Source of the DNA: Georgenia thermotolerans
GTDB taxonomy: Bacteria; Actinomycetota; Actinomycetes; Actinomycetales; Actinomycetaceae
Assembly: GCF_009193185.1 (NCBI RefSeq)
Contig: NZ_VUKF01000029.1
Location: forward strand, 1 to 57,333
Length of the DNA: 57,333 nucleotides
Direction: 5' to 3'
Positions 1 through 11,442 of the stretch are shown piece by piece. Positions within the stretch are counted from its first letter, which is position 1, and every line of letters starts with the position of its first letter. The translations under genes were made by a program, and so were the position numbers. The notes under the pieces were generated by a model, which was given only the letters and a program-made list of their open reading frames with translations, had not been told where the DNA came from and did no database searches.

Positions 1-166
1 CGGTCGCGAGGGCGGCCGCCGCGGCGCCGAGCACCAGGTCGCAGCCGGCGGCGAGCCGCGGGGAGGCGCCCGCCGTGCGCGTCCGCGGCGCGGGGCGCCG
101 CCGGCGCATCTTGGCGCTGTCGGTGGTGAGGGCGGGCAGCGCGAGCGGCCTGCTCGCGACGGTCAC
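1..166 (-). CDS. Possible 5' end of an unrecognised gene, cut by the window edge
   Basis: A GTG at 166 opens a frame with no stop down to base 1 (55 codons). It reads basic residues around position 20-30, then a small hydrophobic stretch (LVLGAAAAALAT). An 18-codon ATG frame just upstream (222-166) ends in a TGA that overlaps this GTG, which could be coupling or chance. No family is recognisable from so little. It lies downstream of map in the position where infA is often found, but it is not infA. At this GC content open frames are common, so this is weak. Confidence 0.25.
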   Translation of the reverse strand, partial: MTVASRPLALPALTTDSAKMRRRRPAPRTRTAGASPRLAAGCDLVLGAAAAALAT

Positions 167-464
167 CGCCACCGGGCCACCCCCGCCCGTGTGAGGGCTC
201 CGGCCACCGCCTGTGTCATGACCTCGTCCACGCCTCCCCCTCCGCCGCCCCGGCGGTCACGGCCGGGGCCGGCCGTCACCTGGGAACCCTCAGCAGGCAA
301 CCAGCGCGGGCAGGCGGCGGGGCCGGGTCACGGGGATGATGCGGGCCTGAATCGGCCGGGATGAGGCGGGTGACGGGTCACGCCGGGGGCCGGGCGGGCC
401 GCGTCCGGAGGGGGGTGAGCCGTCCTCACCCCGGGGTCGCGGAGCCGCAGGTGGCGGCGGTCGT
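167..464. other. Intergenic region downstream of map
   Basis: About 300 bases with no gene I can support. It contains the hairpin at 412-432 that may end map transcription, and otherwise GC-rich sequence without coding character. infA, rpmJ and rpsM, which follow map in many actinobacteria, are not here. Confidence 0.5.
412..432 (-). terminator. Hairpin downstream of map
   Basis: A perfect 8-bp stem (ggggtgag / ctcacccc) with a 5-nt loop lies about 33 nt past the map stop. There is no U-tract, as is usual for GC-rich actinobacterial terminators. It is a plausible end of the secY-adk-map unit. Confidence 0.45.
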
Positions 465-1298
465 TCAGGTGAGCGGGGCGACCTCGACGCCGTGGGCGGC
501 CAGCGCGGCGGCGCCGCCGTCGGGCGCGGTGAGCACCCAGATGCCGCCGTCGAGCAGGGCCACGGTGTGCTCGAAGTGCGCGGCCCGGGAGCCGTCGAGG
601 GTCACCACGGTCCACTCGTCCTCGAGGACGGTGTTCTCCGAGGACCCGGCGGTGATCATCGGCTCGACGCACAGGCACATGCCCGGCCGCAGCCGCGGGC
701 CCTTCTCGCGGGTGCGGTAGTTGAGCACCTCGGGCGGCTGGTGCATCGCGGTGCCGATGCCGTGGCCGACGTACTCCTCGACGACCCCCAGGCGCAGGCC
801 GCGCTCGGCGTTGGCGCGCTCGACGGCGTCCTCGACGGCCGCGCCGACGTCCCCGAGCCGGCTGCCGGTGGCCAGCGCGGCGATGCCGGCCCACATGGCC
901 GCCTCGGTGGTCTCCACCAGGGCGAGGTCCTCGGCGGCGGCCTGACCGACCACCATGGAGAACGCCGCGTCACCGTGCCAGCCGTCGACCACCGCGCCGC
1001 AGTCGAAGGAGACGACGTCGCCGTCCTGGATCACCCGCTCGCCCGGGATGCCGTGGACGATCTCCTCGTTGACGGAGATGCACGCGGTGGCGGGGAAGCC
1101 CTGGTAGCCGAGGAAGTTCGACCGCGCCCCGGCGCGCTCGATGACCTCGGCGGAGACGGCGTCGAGGTCGCCGGTCGTCATGCCGGGGGCCACGGCGGCG
1201 CGCAGGGCGGCGTGGATGTCCGCCACCACGAGCCCGGCCCGGCGCATGACCCGGACCTGCTCGGGCGTCTTGTACTCGATCTTCTCGCGGCCGAACAT
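465..1298 (-). CDS. map: Methionine aminopeptidase, type I
   Basis: Removes the initiator methionine from nascent proteins in the cytosol. The pita-bread metallopeptidase ligands are all present: D101 (FDCG), D112 (HGDAA), H181 (GHGIG), E214 (VEP) and E245 (HFEHT), with catalytic H84 (VHGIP), counted from the longer start at 1304. Two ATGs lie in frame. GAGGAG abuts the first (1304) but sits 6 nt from the second (1298), so I chose 1298, giving 277 aa. It is last in secY-adk-map and is followed by a hairpin. Function is secure; only the start is uncertain by two codons. Confidence 0.96.
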   Translation of the reverse strand: MFGREKIEYKTPEQVRVMRRAGLVVADIHAALRAAVAPGMTTGDLDAVSAEVIERAGARSNFLGYQGFPATACISVNEEIVHGIPGERVIQDGDVVSFDCGAVVDGWHGDAAFSMVVGQAAAEDLALVETTEAAMWAGIAALATGSRLGDVGAAVEDAVERANAERGLRLGVVEEYVGHGIGTAMHQPPEVLNYRTREKGPRLRPGMCLCVEPMITAGSSENTVLEDEWTVVTLDGSRAAHFEHTVALLDGGIWVLTAPDGGAAALAAHGVEVAPLT

Positions 1299-1383
1299 GG
1301 CCATCTCCTCTGCGGCGCCGCAGCGCCCGTCGAACGACGCGGCGCCGTCCGGGTCGGACGGCGCCGCGTGAGTGGGGGGCGGG

Positions 1384-1958
1384 TCAGCCCAGCTTGGGGG
1401 CCAGGGCCGCCAGGATCCGGTCGGTGACCTCGTCGATCTCGCCGATGCCGTCGACCTGCACCAGCAGGCCGCGGTCGGCGTAGAGCCGGGCCAGCGGCGC
1501 CGTCTGCTCGGCGTAGACCTCCAGGCGGCGGCGGATGACCGGCTCGGTGTCGTCGGCGCGCCCCTGCTCGGAGGCCCGCTTGAGCAGCCGGGTGACCACC
1601 TCGTCGGTGTCGGCGGTCAGCTCCACGACGGCGTCGAGGCGCTGGCCGTCGCCGGAGAGCATCCCGTCGAGCTCGGCGACCTGGTCCGCGGTGCGCGGGT
1701 AGCCGTCGAGCAGGAAGCCCGGAACGGCGTCCGGCTGCGCGAGCCGGTCGCGCACCATCGCGTTGGTGACCTCGTCGGGGACGTACTCCCCCGCGTCCAT
1801 GTAGCGCTGGGCGCGCTTGCCGAGCTCGGTCTGCTCGGCGACGTTGGCCCGGAAGATGTCGCCGGTCGAGATGGCCGGGACCGAGAGGCGGTCGGAGATC
1901 CGGACGGCCTGGGTGCCCTTGCCGGCACCGGGCGGACCGAGGAGGACGAGTCGTGCGC

Positions 1959-1962
<4 letters not shown>
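1384..1962 (-). CDS. adk: Adenylate kinase, short-LID form
   Basis: Interconverts ATP + AMP and 2 ADP. The 192-residue protein has the P-loop GPPGAGKGT (residues 9-17), the NMP-binding STGD (32-35) and DGYPR (86-90), and a short LID around 128-145 (KRASEQGRADDTEP) without the four-cysteine zinc site of the long form, typical of actinobacteria. The ATG at 1962 overlaps the secY stop as ATGA (1959-1962), so translation is probably coupled. The frame stays open far upstream inside secY, but homology begins only at MSARLVLLG. Confidence 0.97.
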
Positions 1963-3248
<1,286 letters not shown>

Positions 3249-3315
3249 AACTTCCTCCTGCGTGTGTGGCCCGAGAGGGCCTGACGGCCGCCGGACGCGG
3301 CACGGGCCGCGGGTC

Positions 3316-3321
3316 AGACTA
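3316..3321 (-). promoter_or_regulatory. Candidate -10 box for secY-adk-map
   Basis: TAGTCT on the minus strand fits the actinobacterial TAnnnT -10 pattern and lies about 70 nt before the secY TTG, past the rplO hairpins. I see no clear -35, so this rests mainly on position. Confidence 0.4.
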
Positions 3322-3367
3322 TCGCGGATGGGGCCGGCGCCGGGCGGGCCCCCGCCGGAGCGCCGAC

Positions 3368-3393
3368 GGGCCGGGCCACAGCAGGCCCGGCCC
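3368..3393 (-). terminator. Second hairpin between rplO and secY
   Basis: A perfect 10-bp stem (gggccgggcc / ggcccggccc) around a 6-nt loop. It follows the rplO-proximal hairpin by 9 nt and may back up termination. Confidence 0.55.
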
Positions 3394-3402
3394 CAGACAG
3401 CG

Positions 3403-3437
3403 GCGCGGGCGGCCCGGCTGTGCCGGGCCGCCCGCGC
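3403..3437 (-). terminator. Terminator-like hairpin after rplO
   Basis: A perfect 16-bp GC stem with loop TGT starts 7 nt past the rplO stop. It has no U-tract, but its strength and position argue that the spc operon transcript ends or is attenuated here, before secY. Confidence 0.7.
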
Positions 3438-3444
3438 GGGTGGC

Positions 3445-3909
3445 TCACTTGGCGGAGATGGTCCCGCCGGCGGCCTCGATCTTCTCCTTGGCCGACGCGG
3501 ACCACGCGTCCACGGCGACCTCGAGCTTGACGCCCAGCTCACCGGTGCCGAGGACCTTCACCGGCCGGCCGGAGCGCACCGCGCCCTTGGCGACCAGGTC
3601 CTCGACGGTGACGGCGCCACCCTCGGGGTACAGCGTGCCGAGCTTGTCCAGGTTGACCACCTGGTACTCGGTGCGGAACGGGTTCTTGAAGCCGCGGAGC
3701 TTGGGCAGCCGCATGTGCAGCGGCATCTGCCCGCCCTCGAAGGCCTCGGGCACCTGGTAGCGGGCCTTGGTGCCCTTGGTGCCGCGGCCGGCCGTCTTGC
3801 CCTTGGAGCCCTCACCACGACCCACGCGGGTCTTGGCGGTCTTGGCGCCGGGGGCCGGACGCAGGTGGTGCACCCGCAGCGGCGTGCCGTTGTTCGTGCT
3901 GTCGGACAT
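3445..3909 (-). CDS. rplO: 50S ribosomal protein L15
   Basis: A late-assembly 50S protein. The 154-residue sequence has the basic, glycine-rich N-terminal extension ([19 protein letters not shown], about residues 28-46), the [18 protein letters not shown] block and the L18e/L15 domain at the C-terminus. Its ATG shares a base with the rpmD stop (TGATG at 3909). It is the last gene before two strong hairpins, so it ends the spc operon here. Confidence 0.97.
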   Translation of the reverse strand: MSDSTNNGTPLRVHHLRPAPGAKTAKTRVGRGEGSKGKTAGRGTKGTKARYQVPEAFEGGQMPLHMRLPKLRGFKNPFRTEYQVVNLDKLGTLYPEGGAVTVEDLVAKGAVRSGRPVKVLGTGELGVKLEVAVDAWSASAKEKIEAAGGTISAK

Positions 3910-4091
3910 CAGTCGACCTCCTCCACGGTGACGAGGTGCGCCACCGTCGTGATCATGCCGCGCACCTCGGGCCGGTCCTCGCGGACGACCGACTGGCCGA
4001 TCTTCCGCAGGCCGAGCGTGCGCAGCGTGTCACGCTGGTTCTGCTTGCCGCCGATGACGGACTTCGTCTGGGTCACCTTCAGCTGAGCCAT
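3909..4091 (-). CDS. rpmD: 50S ribosomal protein L30
   Basis: A small 50S protein of 60 residues. [15 protein letters not shown] and the core [20 protein letters not shown] are family hallmarks. Both GTG (4094) and ATG (4091) overlap the rpsE stop. AGGT lies 5 nt before the ATG, and the length then matches the family, so I take 4091. It sits between rpsE and rplO as in nearly all bacteria. Confidence 0.95.
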   Translation of the reverse strand: MAQLKVTQTKSVIGGKQNQRDTLRTLGLRKIGQSVVREDRPEVRGMITTVAHLVTVEEVD

Positions 4092-4786
4092 CACGCACCT
4101 GCCCCGACGGTCTGCTCGGCCGCGGCCTTGGCCTCGCGGTCCTTCGCCTCGCCCTCGGCGCGCTCGCGCAGCAGCGCGGCCGGGGCCACGTGCTCCAGCG
4201 GCAGGCCACGGCGGGCGGCGACGGCCTCGGGCTGCTCCAGCATCTTCAGCGCCGCCACGGTCGCGTGGACGATGTTGATCGCGTTGGACGAGCCGAGCGA
4301 CTTGCTCAGCACGTCGTGCACGCCGGCGCAGTCGAGGACGGCGCGCACCGGGCCGCCGGCGATGACGCCGGTACCCGGGGACGCCGGGCGCAGGAACACC
4401 ACGCCCGCGGCGGCCTCGCCCTGGACGGCGTGCGGGATCGTCCGCTTGACGCGCGGGATGCGGAAGAAGTTCTTCTTCGCCTCCTCGACGCCCTTGGCGA
4501 TCGCCGCCGGCACCTCCTTGGCCTTGCCGTAGCCGACGCCGACGGTGCCGTCGCCGTCGCCCACCACGACCAGGGCGGTGAAGCTGAAGCGGCGGCCGCC
4601 CTTGACGACCTTCGCGACGCGGTTGATCGTCACGACGCGCTCGATGTAGTTGCTCTTCTCCTCGGCCCCGCGGCGGTTGTCGCGGCGGTCGCCCCGCCCA
4701 CGCCCCTCGCGGCGGTTGCCGCCCTCGCGGTTCTCGCCCGAGGCGGCGGGACCGGAGCCGGTCCTGCTTCGCTGCGGTGCAGCCAT
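4091..4786 (-). CDS. rpsE: 30S ribosomal protein S5
   Basis: Acts in decoding fidelity and mRNA entry. At 231 residues it is longer than E. coli S5 because of an Arg/Glu/Gly-rich N-terminal tail (about residues 1-42) and an Ala/Glu-rich C-terminal tail. The double-stranded RNA-binding core [19 protein letters not shown] and the second domain with [14 protein letters not shown] are intact. AGAGGA precedes the ATG. The stop overlaps the rpmD start. Confidence 0.97.
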   Translation of the reverse strand: MAAPQRSRTGSGPAASGENREGGNRREGRGRGDRRDNRRGAEEKSNYIERVVTINRVAKVVKGGRRFSFTALVVVGDGDGTVGVGYGKAKEVPAAIAKGVEEAKKNFFRIPRVKRTIPHAVQGEAAAGVVFLRPASPGTGVIAGGPVRAVLDCAGVHDVLSKSLGSSNAINIVHATVAALKMLEQPEAVAARRGLPLEHVAPAALLRERAEGEAKDREAKAAAEQTVGAGA

Positions 4787-4820
4787 CAGATGTTCCTCTG
4801 CTCTCGTACGGTCGGCATGG

Positions 4821-5192
4821 TCACAGGGTCAGACCGCCCTCGCGGGCGCCGTCGGCCACCGCCGCGACCCGCCCGTGGTACTTGTTGCCGCCTCGATCGA
4901 AGACGACGGACGCCACGCCCGCCTTCTTCGCCCGCTCGGCGACGAGCTCGCCGACCCGGCGGGCCTTGGCGGTCTTGTCGCCCTCGGCGGCGCGCAGGTC
5001 CGCCTCCAGCGTGGAGGCCGAGGCCAGCGTGCGGCCCGTGGTGTCGTCCACGAGCTGGGCGACCATGTGGCGGCTCGAGCGGGTGACGACGAGGCGGGGA
5101 CGCTCGGCGGTGCCGGTGATGCGCTTGCGCAGCCGGATGTGGCGGCGCGTGCGGGCGACAGCCTTGCCCTTGCCCTTGACGGAGATAGCCAT
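4821..5192 (-). CDS. rplR: 50S ribosomal protein L18
   Basis: Binds 5S rRNA and helps load it on the 50S subunit. The 123-residue protein has the basic start [15 protein letters not shown], the [20 protein letters not shown] strand and the C-terminal [19 protein letters not shown]. The ATG follows the rplF stop by 3 nt with only a weak ribosome-binding site, so coupling with rplF is likely. Confidence 0.97.
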   Translation of the reverse strand: MAISVKGKGKAVARTRRHIRLRKRITGTAERPRLVVTRSSRHMVAQLVDDTTGRTLASASTLEADLRAAEGDKTAKARRVGELVAERAKKAGVASVVFDRGGNKYHGRVAAVADGAREGGLTL

Positions 5193-5195
5193 CGC

Positions 5196-5735
5196 TTACT
5201 TACCAGCCTTTCCGACCTTGCGGCGGACCTGCTCGCCGGCGTAGCGCACGCCCTTGCCCTTGTACGGCTCGGGCTTGCGGATCTTGCGGATGTTCGCAGC
5301 GACCTCGCCGACCTGCTGCTTGTCGATGCCGGAGACCGAGAACTTCGTCGGGCCGTTCACCGTGAAGGTGATGCCCTCCGGGGCGCTCACGGTCACGGGG
5401 TGCGAGAAGCCGAGGGCGAACTCGAGGTCCGAGCCCTTGGCGATCACGCGGTACCCGGTGCCGACGATCTCGAGGTCCTTGGTGTAGCCCTGGGTCACGC
5501 CGGTGACGAGGTTCGCCAGGAGCGTGCGGGTCAGGCCGTGCAGCGAGCGGGACTCCCGCTCGTCGTTCGGGCGGGCGACGACGAGAGCGCCGTCCTCGTC
5601 GCGCGAGACCGTGATGGGCTCGGCGACGTTGTGGGTCAGGGTGCCCTTGGGGCCCGTGACCGTCACGGCGCGACCGTCGATGGTGACGTCGACGCCAGCG
5701 GGGACCGGGACGGGGAGCCTACCGATTCGGGACAT
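5196..5735 (-). CDS. rplF: 50S ribosomal protein L6
   Basis: Lies near the factor-binding centre of the 50S subunit. The 179 residues form the usual two repeated domains: [15 protein letters not shown] at the N-terminus and the C-terminal signature [14 protein letters not shown] that contacts 23S rRNA. AGGA precedes the ATG by 8 nt. It lies between rpsH and rplR in the standard spc order. Confidence 0.97.
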   Translation of the reverse strand: MSRIGRLPVPVPAGVDVTIDGRAVTVTGPKGTLTHNVAEPITVSRDEDGALVVARPNDERESRSLHGLTRTLLANLVTGVTQGYTKDLEIVGTGYRVIAKGSDLEFALGFSHPVTVSAPEGITFTVNGPTKFSVSGIDKQQVGEVAANIRKIRKPEPYKGKGVRYAGEQVRRKVGKAGK

Positions 5736-5753
5736 GCTCGTCTTCCTTCCTGG

Positions 5754-6152
5754 TCACCAGACGTAGGCGAGGACTTCCCCGCCCACGCCCTTGTTCTGTG
5801 CCTCGCGGTCGGTCAGCAGGCCGGAGGAGGTGGACAGGATGGCCACCCCGAGGCCGCCGAGGACCTTGGGCAGGTTCGTCGACTTCGCGTAGACGCGCAG
5901 ACCGGGCTTGGACACCCGGCGCACGCCGGCGAGGGAGCGCTCGCGGTTGGGGCCGAACTTCAGCTCCAGGGTCAGCTTCTTGCCGACCTCCGCGTCCTCC
6001 ACCTTCCAACCGGCGATGTAGCCCTCGGACTTGAGGATCTCCGCGATGTTCGCCTTGAGCTTCGAGTACGGCATGGACACCGACTCGTGGTACGCCGAGT
6101 TGGCGTTACGCAGACGCGTCAGCATGTCTGCGATGGGGTCAGTCATAGTCAT
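5754..6152 (-). CDS. rpsH: 30S ribosomal protein S8
   Basis: Binds the central domain of 16S rRNA; in E. coli it also represses the spc operon. The 132-residue sequence starts [17 protein letters not shown] and has the C-terminal signature [13 protein letters not shown] with GGEVLAYVW. Two ATGs (6152 and 6146) are both possible; the first has GAGG 4 nt upstream and the second has it 10 nt upstream. Whether it autoregulates here cannot be seen. Confidence 0.96.
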   Translation of the reverse strand: MTMTDPIADMLTRLRNANSAYHESVSMPYSKLKANIAEILKSEGYIAGWKVEDAEVGKKLTLELKFGPNRERSLAGVRRVSKPGLRVYAKSTNLPKVLGGLGVAILSTSSGLLTDREAQNKGVGGEVLAYVW

Positions 6153-6206
6153 CGGGCCTCGGCCCTTCCTCGTCGCGGTTTCCTCACGGGACCTGCGACG
6201 TCAGTG

Positions 6207-6392
6207 TTACCAGCTGGACTTGGTGATGCCGGGCAGCTGCCCGGCGAGGGCCATCTCGCGCAGGCAGATGCGGCACAGCCCGAACTTGCGGTACACCGAG
6301 TGCGGGCGCCCGCAGCGCTGGCACCGGGTGTAGGCGCGCACGCCGAACTTCGGCTTGCGGTTGGCCTTCTGGATCAGAGCGGTCTTCGCCAT
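6207..6392 (-). CDS. rpsN: 30S ribosomal protein S14, zinc-binding type Z
   Basis: A 61-residue S14 of the short zinc form: C24-x2-C27 and C40-x2-C43 make the zinc site in RCQRCGRP...LCRICLRE. Actinobacteria often carry a second, zinc-free S14 under Zur control elsewhere; none is in this window. The frame is open upstream, but [21 protein letters not shown] is the family start. It begins 1 nt after the rplE stop codon. Confidence 0.97.
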   Translation of the reverse strand: MAKTALIQKANRKPKFGVRAYTRCQRCGRPHSVYRKFGLCRICLREMALAGQLPGITKSSW

Positions 6393-6393
6393 C

Positions 6394-6954
6394 TCAGTCC
6401 TCCTTGAACGGGAAGCCCAGGCGACGCAGCAGCGACCGCCCCTCTTCATCGGTAGTGGCCGAGGTGACGACCGTGATGTCCATGCCACGCACGCGGTCGA
6501 TCTTGTCCTGGTCGATCTCGTGGAACATCGACTGCTCGGTCAGACCGAAGGTGTAGTTGCCGTGCCCGTCGAACTGCTTGGGGCTCAGCCCGCGGAAGTC
6601 GCGGATGCGGGGCAGGGCGAGGGAGAGCAGCCGGTCGAGGAACTCCCACATGCGGTCGCCGCGCAGCGTGACGTGCGCGCCGATCGGCTGGCCCTCGCGC
6701 AGCTTGAACTGCGCGATGGACTTGCGGGCCTTGGTGACCTGCGGCTTCTGGCCGGTGATGAGGCTCAGGTCGCGGATGGCGCCCTCGATGAGCTTGGAGT
6801 CGCGCGCCGCGTCGCCCACGCCCATGTTGACCACGATCTTGGTCAGGCCGGCGACCTGGTTGACGTTCTCGTGCTGGAACTCCTCACGCAGCCCGGCGAC
6901 GATCTCGTCGCGGTAGCGCTGCTTGAGGCGCGGCAGGGTGGTGGTCTCGGTCAT
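6394..6954 (-). CDS. rplE: 50S ribosomal protein L5
   Basis: Carries 5S rRNA into the central protuberance and contacts P-site tRNA. The 186-residue protein has [12 protein letters not shown], the [14 protein letters not shown] block and [25 protein letters not shown] lies 9 nt before the ATG, and the gene begins 2 nt after the rplX stop. Confidence 0.97.
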   Translation of the reverse strand: MTETTTLPRLKQRYRDEIVAGLREEFQHENVNQVAGLTKIVVNMGVGDAARDSKLIEGAIRDLSLITGQKPQVTKARKSIAQFKLREGQPIGAHVTLRGDRMWEFLDRLLSLALPRIRDFRGLSPKQFDGHGNYTFGLTEQSMFHEIDQDKIDRVRGMDITVVTSATTDEEGRSLLRRLGFPFKED

Positions 6955-6956
6955 GC

Positions 6957-7298
6957 TCAGATGTCCTTACCGGAGCGCTTGGCCACGCGGACCCGCACGG
7001 TGCGGGTGCGCCCGTCGCGCTCGACAGTCTCGGTGCGGTAGCCCACCCGGGTGCCCTTCTTGGTCTCCGGGTCGACCAGCATCACGTTGCTGACGTGGAT
7101 GGGGGCCTCGACGGTCTCGATGCCGCCCGTGCGCGCGCCACGGCTGGACTGGCCAACCTTGGTGTGCTTCTTGACGCGCTGCACACCCTCGACGACGACG
7201 CGCTGGTCGTCCTTGTGGACCTCGAGCACCCGTCCCTGCTTGCCCTTGTCCCGGCCCGCGATGACGACGACGAGGTCGCCCTTCTTGATCTTGGCCAT
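6957..7298 (-). CDS. rplX: 50S ribosomal protein L24
   Basis: An assembly-initiating 50S protein. The KOW motif is clear at residues 4-31 ([18 protein letters not shown]), followed by [19 protein letters not shown]; 113 residues in all. The ATG shares one base with the rplN stop (TGATG), so the two are translationally coupled. Confidence 0.97.
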   Translation of the reverse strand: MAKIKKGDLVVVIAGRDKGKQGRVLEVHKDDQRVVVEGVQRVKKHTKVGQSSRGARTGGIETVEAPIHVSNVMLVDPETKKGTRVGYRTETVERDGRTRTVRVRVAKRSGKDI

Positions 7299-7666
7299 CA
7301 GAGCACCTCCGGCGCCAGAGAAATGATGCGCATGAACTTCTTGTCACGCAGCTCCCGGCCCACGGGGCCGAAGATGCGCGTGCCGCGAGGCTCGCCGTCG
7401 CCCTTGAGGATCACGGCCGCGTTCTCGTCGAAGCGGATGTACGAGCCGTCCGGGCGACGACGCTCCTTGGTGGTGCGGACGACGACGGCCTTGACCACGT
7501 CGCCCTTCTTGACGTTGCCGCCGGGGATGGCGTCCTTGACGGTGGCGACGATGGTGTCGCCGATGCCGGCATAGTGCCGGCCGGAGCCGCCGAGAACACG
7601 GATGCAAAGGATCTCCTTGGCACCGGTGTTGTCGGCGACCTTCAGCCGCGACTCCTGCTGGATCAT
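7298..7666 (-). CDS. rplN: 50S ribosomal protein L14
   Basis: A 122-residue 50S protein at the subunit interface, nearly invariant in family motifs: [20 protein letters not shown] and [25 protein letters not shown] lies 8 nt before the ATG. It is the first gene of the spc group and is separated from rpsQ by 78 nt, which contain a small hairpin (7695-7709) but no clear promoter. Confidence 0.97.
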   Translation of the reverse strand: MIQQESRLKVADNTGAKEILCIRVLGGSGRHYAGIGDTIVATVKDAIPGGNVKKGDVVKAVVVRTTKERRRPDGSYIRFDENAAVILKGDGEPRGTRIFGPVGRELRDKKFMRIISLAPEVL

Positions 7667-7744
7667 TCGATGTACTCCTGTTGTCGTGCCGGTTCTCGGC
7701 TCTGCCGAGCCTGGCCGAACGGATGGTGGGCTGGGAGGGCCTGG

Positions 7745-8035
7745 TTACTTGGCCTTCTCGAGGATCTCGACCACGCGGTACCGCTTGGTCGCAGACAGCG
7801 GACGGGTCTCCATGATGAGGACCAGGTCCCCGACGCGGACCTCGTTCTGCTCGTCGTGCGCCTTGACCCGCTCGGTGCGGCGGATGACCTTGCCGTACAG
7901 GGCGTGCTTGACGCGGTCCTCGACCTCGACCACCACGGTCTTGTCCATCTTGTCGCTGACGACGTAGCCGCGGCGGGTCTTGCGGAAGTTCCGCTCGCCG
8001 GCGGCCGTCGGCTCGACGGTCTGGTTCTCGCTCAC
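7745..8035 (-). CDS. rpsQ: 30S ribosomal protein S17, GTG start
   Basis: A primary 16S rRNA-binding protein of 96 residues. The OB-fold core [20 protein letters not shown], then [19 protein letters not shown], is diagnostic. Two GTGs are possible. 8050 overlaps the rpmC stop, but 8035 has GAGG 5 nt upstream and gives the normal length, so I chose it. It ends the S10 group. Confidence 0.94.
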   Translation of the reverse strand: MSENQTVEPTAAGERNFRKTRRGYVVSDKMDKTVVVEVEDRVKHALYGKVIRRTERVKAHDEQNEVRVGDLVLIMETRPLSATKRYRVVEILEKAK

Positions 8036-8046
8036 TGGGACCTCGT

Positions 8047-8289
8047 TCACTTCTCGGTGCTGGGCGCGGTACGGATGCCGAGCTCGCGCTCGCGCACGAT
8101 CGTGTAGATGCGGGCGATGTCCCGGCGCACGGCCTTGAGCCGGCCGTGGTCCTCGAGCTGCCCGGTGGCGGCGGAGAACCGCAGGTTGAACAGCTCGGCC
8201 TTGGCCTTGTCGAGCTCCTCGGCCAGGCGGTCGTTGTCCATCCCGTCCAGGTCGGCCGGGGTCAGGTTCTTGGATCCGATGGCCATCAT
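8047..8289 (-). CDS. rpmC: 50S ribosomal protein L29
   Basis: Sits at the peptide exit and contacts SRP and trigger factor. The 80-residue two-helix protein has [23 protein letters not shown] and [15 protein letters not shown]. Tandem ATGs at 8289 and 8286 both overlap the rplP stop. GAGG is 7 nt from the first, while homologs usually start at the second, so the start is uncertain by one codon. Confidence 0.95.
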   Translation of the reverse strand: MMAIGSKNLTPADLDGMDNDRLAEELDKAKAELFNLRFSAATGQLEDHGRLKAVRRDIARIYTIVRERELGIRTAPSTEK

Positions 8290-8702
8290 TCACCACCCTC
8301 ACGACGCACGAAACGCGTCTTCATCGGGAGCTTGTGCTGCGCGCGGCTCATGGCCTCGCGCGCCAGCCCCTCATCGACGCCGGCGAGCTCGAACATGACG
8401 CGGCCGGGCTTGACGTTGGCGACCCACCACTCCGGGGAGCCCTTGCCGGAGCCCATGCGGGTCTCGGCCGGCTTCTTGGTGAGCGGACGGTCGGGGAAGA
8501 TGTTGATCCACACCTTGCCGCCACGCTTGATGTGGCGGGTCATGGCGATACGAGCGGCCTCGATCTGCCGGTTGGTGACGTACGCGCCCTCCAGTGCCTG
8601 GATGCCGTAGTCCCCGAACGCGATCGTGGTGCCACCCTTCGCCACGCCGCGACGCGTGGGGTGGTGCTGCTTGCGGTGCTTGGTCCGCCGAGGGATGAGC
8701 AC
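8286..8702 (-). CDS. rplP: 50S ribosomal protein L16, GTG start
   Basis: Stabilises A-site tRNA and is needed for 50S maturation. The 138-residue protein starts [15 protein letters not shown] and has [25 protein letters not shown] lies 8 nt before the GTG at 8702, which follows the rpsC stop by 3 nt. The stop overlaps rpmC. Confidence 0.97.
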   Translation of the reverse strand: MLIPRRTKHRKQHHPTRRGVAKGGTTIAFGDYGIQALEGAYVTNRQIEAARIAMTRHIKRGGKVWINIFPDRPLTKKPAETRMGSGKGSPEWWVANVKPGRVMFELAGVDEGLAREAMSRAQHKLPMKTRFVRREGGE

Positions 8703-8705
8703 GGC

Positions 8706-9521
8706 TCAGGCCTCCGTTCCGGTGGTCGCCGAGGTCTCGCCGGCGGCAGCCGCCGCCTGCGGAGCGCCCTGCGGGCGGGACTCGCCGCCGCGCCCGCCCT
8801 CGCGGCGCGCGCCGCCACGGCGCTCGCCACGACCACGCGGGGCCCGGCCGGCGGAGTCGGCCTGCTCGCGGGCGTACTCCTTCTCGGTCACGTCACCCTT
8901 GTAGATCCACACCTTCACGCCGATGCGGCCGAAGGTGGTCCGGGCCTCGAAGAACCCGAAGTCGATGTTCGCGCGCAGCGTGTGCAGCGGCACGCGCCCC
9001 TCGCGGTAGAACTCCGAGCGCGACATCTCCGCGCCGCCGAGACGGCCGGAGCACTGCACCCGGATGCCCTTGGCGCCGGCGCGCTGGGCGGACTGCATGC
9101 CCTTGCGCATGGCGCGGCGGAACGACACGCGGCTCGCGAGCTGCTCGGCGATGCCCTGGGCGACCAGCTGGGCGTCGACCTCGGGGTTCTTGACCTCGAG
9201 GATGTTCAGCTGGACCTGCTTGCCGGTGAGCTTCTCCAGCTCGCCGCGCAGGCGGTCGGCCTCCGCGCCGCGGCGCCCGATGACGATGCCCGGGCGGGCG
9301 GTGTGCAGGTCGACGCGGACCCGGTCGCGGGTGCGCTCGATGTCGACCTTGGAGATGCCGGCGCGCTCGAGGCCCGCGGACATCAGGCGGCGGATCGCGA
9401 CGTCCTCGCGGACGTAGTCGCGGTAGCGCTGGCCGGCCTTGGTGCTGTCGGCGAACCAGCGCGAGCGGTGATCGGTGGTGATGCCGAGCCGGAACCCGGT
9501 CGGGTTGACCTTCTGACCCAC
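8706..9521 (-). CDS. rpsC: 30S ribosomal protein S3, GTG start
   Basis: Forms the mRNA entry channel and has helicase activity with S4 and S5. The 271-residue protein has [14 protein letters not shown], a type II KH domain with [15 protein letters not shown], and the S3 C-terminal domain. An Arg/Gly- then Ala-rich tail (about residues 225-271) is longer than in E. coli and common in actinobacteria. The start overlaps the rplV stop (TAGTG), and GGAGG is 8 nt upstream. Confidence 0.97.
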   Translation of the reverse strand: MGQKVNPTGFRLGITTDHRSRWFADSTKAGQRYRDYVREDVAIRRLMSAGLERAGISKVDIERTRDRVRVDLHTARPGIVIGRRGAEADRLRGELEKLTGKQVQLNILEVKNPEVDAQLVAQGIAEQLASRVSFRRAMRKGMQSAQRAGAKGIRVQCSGRLGGAEMSRSEFYREGRVPLHTLRANIDFGFFEARTTFGRIGVKVWIYKGDVTEKEYAREQADSAGRAPRGRGERRGGARREGGRGGESRPQGAPQAAAAAGETSATTGTEA

Positions 9522-9919
9522 TAGCGGGTCCTCCCCTTCGTGCCGGCGGCCAGCGTGGCCGCGCCCTTGGTCTCAGCCTCACCCACGACGACCGTGATGT
9601 GGCTGGTGCGCTTGAGGATGCGCGCCGCCCGGCCCTGAGCGCGCGGACGGAACCGCTTCAGGGTGGGGCCCTCGTCGACGTACGCCTCGAGGACGACGAG
9701 CTTGCTCTCGTCGAAGGCCTCGCTGGCCTGGTCGGCCTTGACGCGCGCGTTGGCGATCGCGCTCTCGACGACCTTGCGCACGGTCTCGGCCGCCGCCTGC
9801 GGGGCGAACCGCAGCACCGCCACAGCCTCCTCGGCGCGCTTGCCGCGGACGACGTCCACGACGCGACGCGCCTTCTGGGGCGTGACGCGGACGAATCGCG
9901 CCTGCGCCTTGGCTTCCAT
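9521..9919 (-). CDS. rplV: 50S ribosomal protein L22
   Basis: Lines the nascent-peptide tunnel; loop mutations confer macrolide resistance in other species. The 132 residues include [20 protein letters not shown] and the C-terminal loop and strand [26 protein letters not shown]. The stop codon shares a base with the rpsC start. Confidence 0.97.
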   Translation of the reverse strand: MEAKAQARFVRVTPQKARRVVDVVRGKRAEEAVAVLRFAPQAAAETVRKVVESAIANARVKADQASEAFDESKLVVLEAYVDEGPTLKRFRPRAQGRAARILKRTSHITVVVGEAETKGAATLAAGTKGRTR

Positions 9920-9963
9920 GTTCCTGCCTTACTTGTCGGTTCGGTTGCTCGGGGACCCGCGCG

Positions 9964-10245
9964 TCAGCGGCGGCGGGCCTTGCGGTCGTCCTTGTCGTGC
10001 CCGCGGTAGGTGCGGGTCGGGGCGAACTCCCCGAGCTTGTGGCCGACCATCGCCTCGGTGACGAAGACCGGGACGTGCTTGCGCCCGTCGTGCACCGCGA
10101 AGGTGTGACCCAGGAAGTCCGGGGTGATCACGGAACGGCGGGACCAGGTCTTGATGACGTTCTTCGAGCCCGTCTCGTTGGCGACGTCCACCTTCTTCTG
10201 CAGGTGGTCGTCGACGAAGGGACCCTTCTTCAGACTGCGCGGCAT
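9964..10245 (-). CDS. rpsS: 30S ribosomal protein S19
   Basis: Binds 16S rRNA in the head with S13. The 93-residue protein has the near-invariant [19 protein letters not shown], the core [20 protein letters not shown] and [10 protein letters not shown] at the end. AGGG precedes the ATG by 7 nt. It is in standard S10-operon order between rplB and rplV. Confidence 0.98.
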   Translation of the reverse strand: MPRSLKKGPFVDDHLQKKVDVANETGSKNVIKTWSRRSVITPDFLGHTFAVHDGRKHVPVFVTEAMVGHKLGEFAPTRTYRGHDKDDRKARRR

Positions 10246-10263
10246 GTCGTCGCCCTCTCCCTA

Positions 10264-11100
<837 letters not shown>

Positions 11101-11136
11101 GGGTGTCGATCCTCAATCCCTCTGGTGGAGCCGGCC

Positions 11137-11442
11137 TCAGCCGGCCACCTCGCCAAAGATGTCGATGGAGCCCTCGCGCAGCGTGACGATCGCGCGCTTG
11201 GTGTCCTTGCGCTTGCCGAGGCCGAACTTCGTCCGACGGGTCTTGCCCTGCCGGTTCGCCGTGTTCACCGAGGCGACCTTGACGTCGAAGATCTTCTCGA
11301 TGGCGTTCTTGATCTCGGTCTTGTTCGAGCGGGGGTCCACCTCGAAGGTGTACTTGCCCTCGTCGATCAGGCCGTAGCTCTTCTCCGAGACGATCGGCTT
11401 GATGATGATGTCGCGGGGGTTCTTGCTCGCCTCGATGCTCAC
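11137..11442 (-). CDS. rplW: 50S ribosomal protein L23, GTG start
   Basis: Docks trigger factor and SRP at the tunnel exit. The 101-residue sequence has [20 protein letters not shown], the [21 protein letters not shown] helix and [18 protein letters not shown]. The GTG overlaps the rplD stop by 4 nt (GTGA), so the two are coupled. Confidence 0.97.
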   Translation of the reverse strand: MSIEASKNPRDIIIKPIVSEKSYGLIDEGKYTFEVDPRSNKTEIKNAIEKIFDVKVASVNTANRQGKTRRTKFGLGKRKDTKRAIVTLREGSIDIFGEVAG

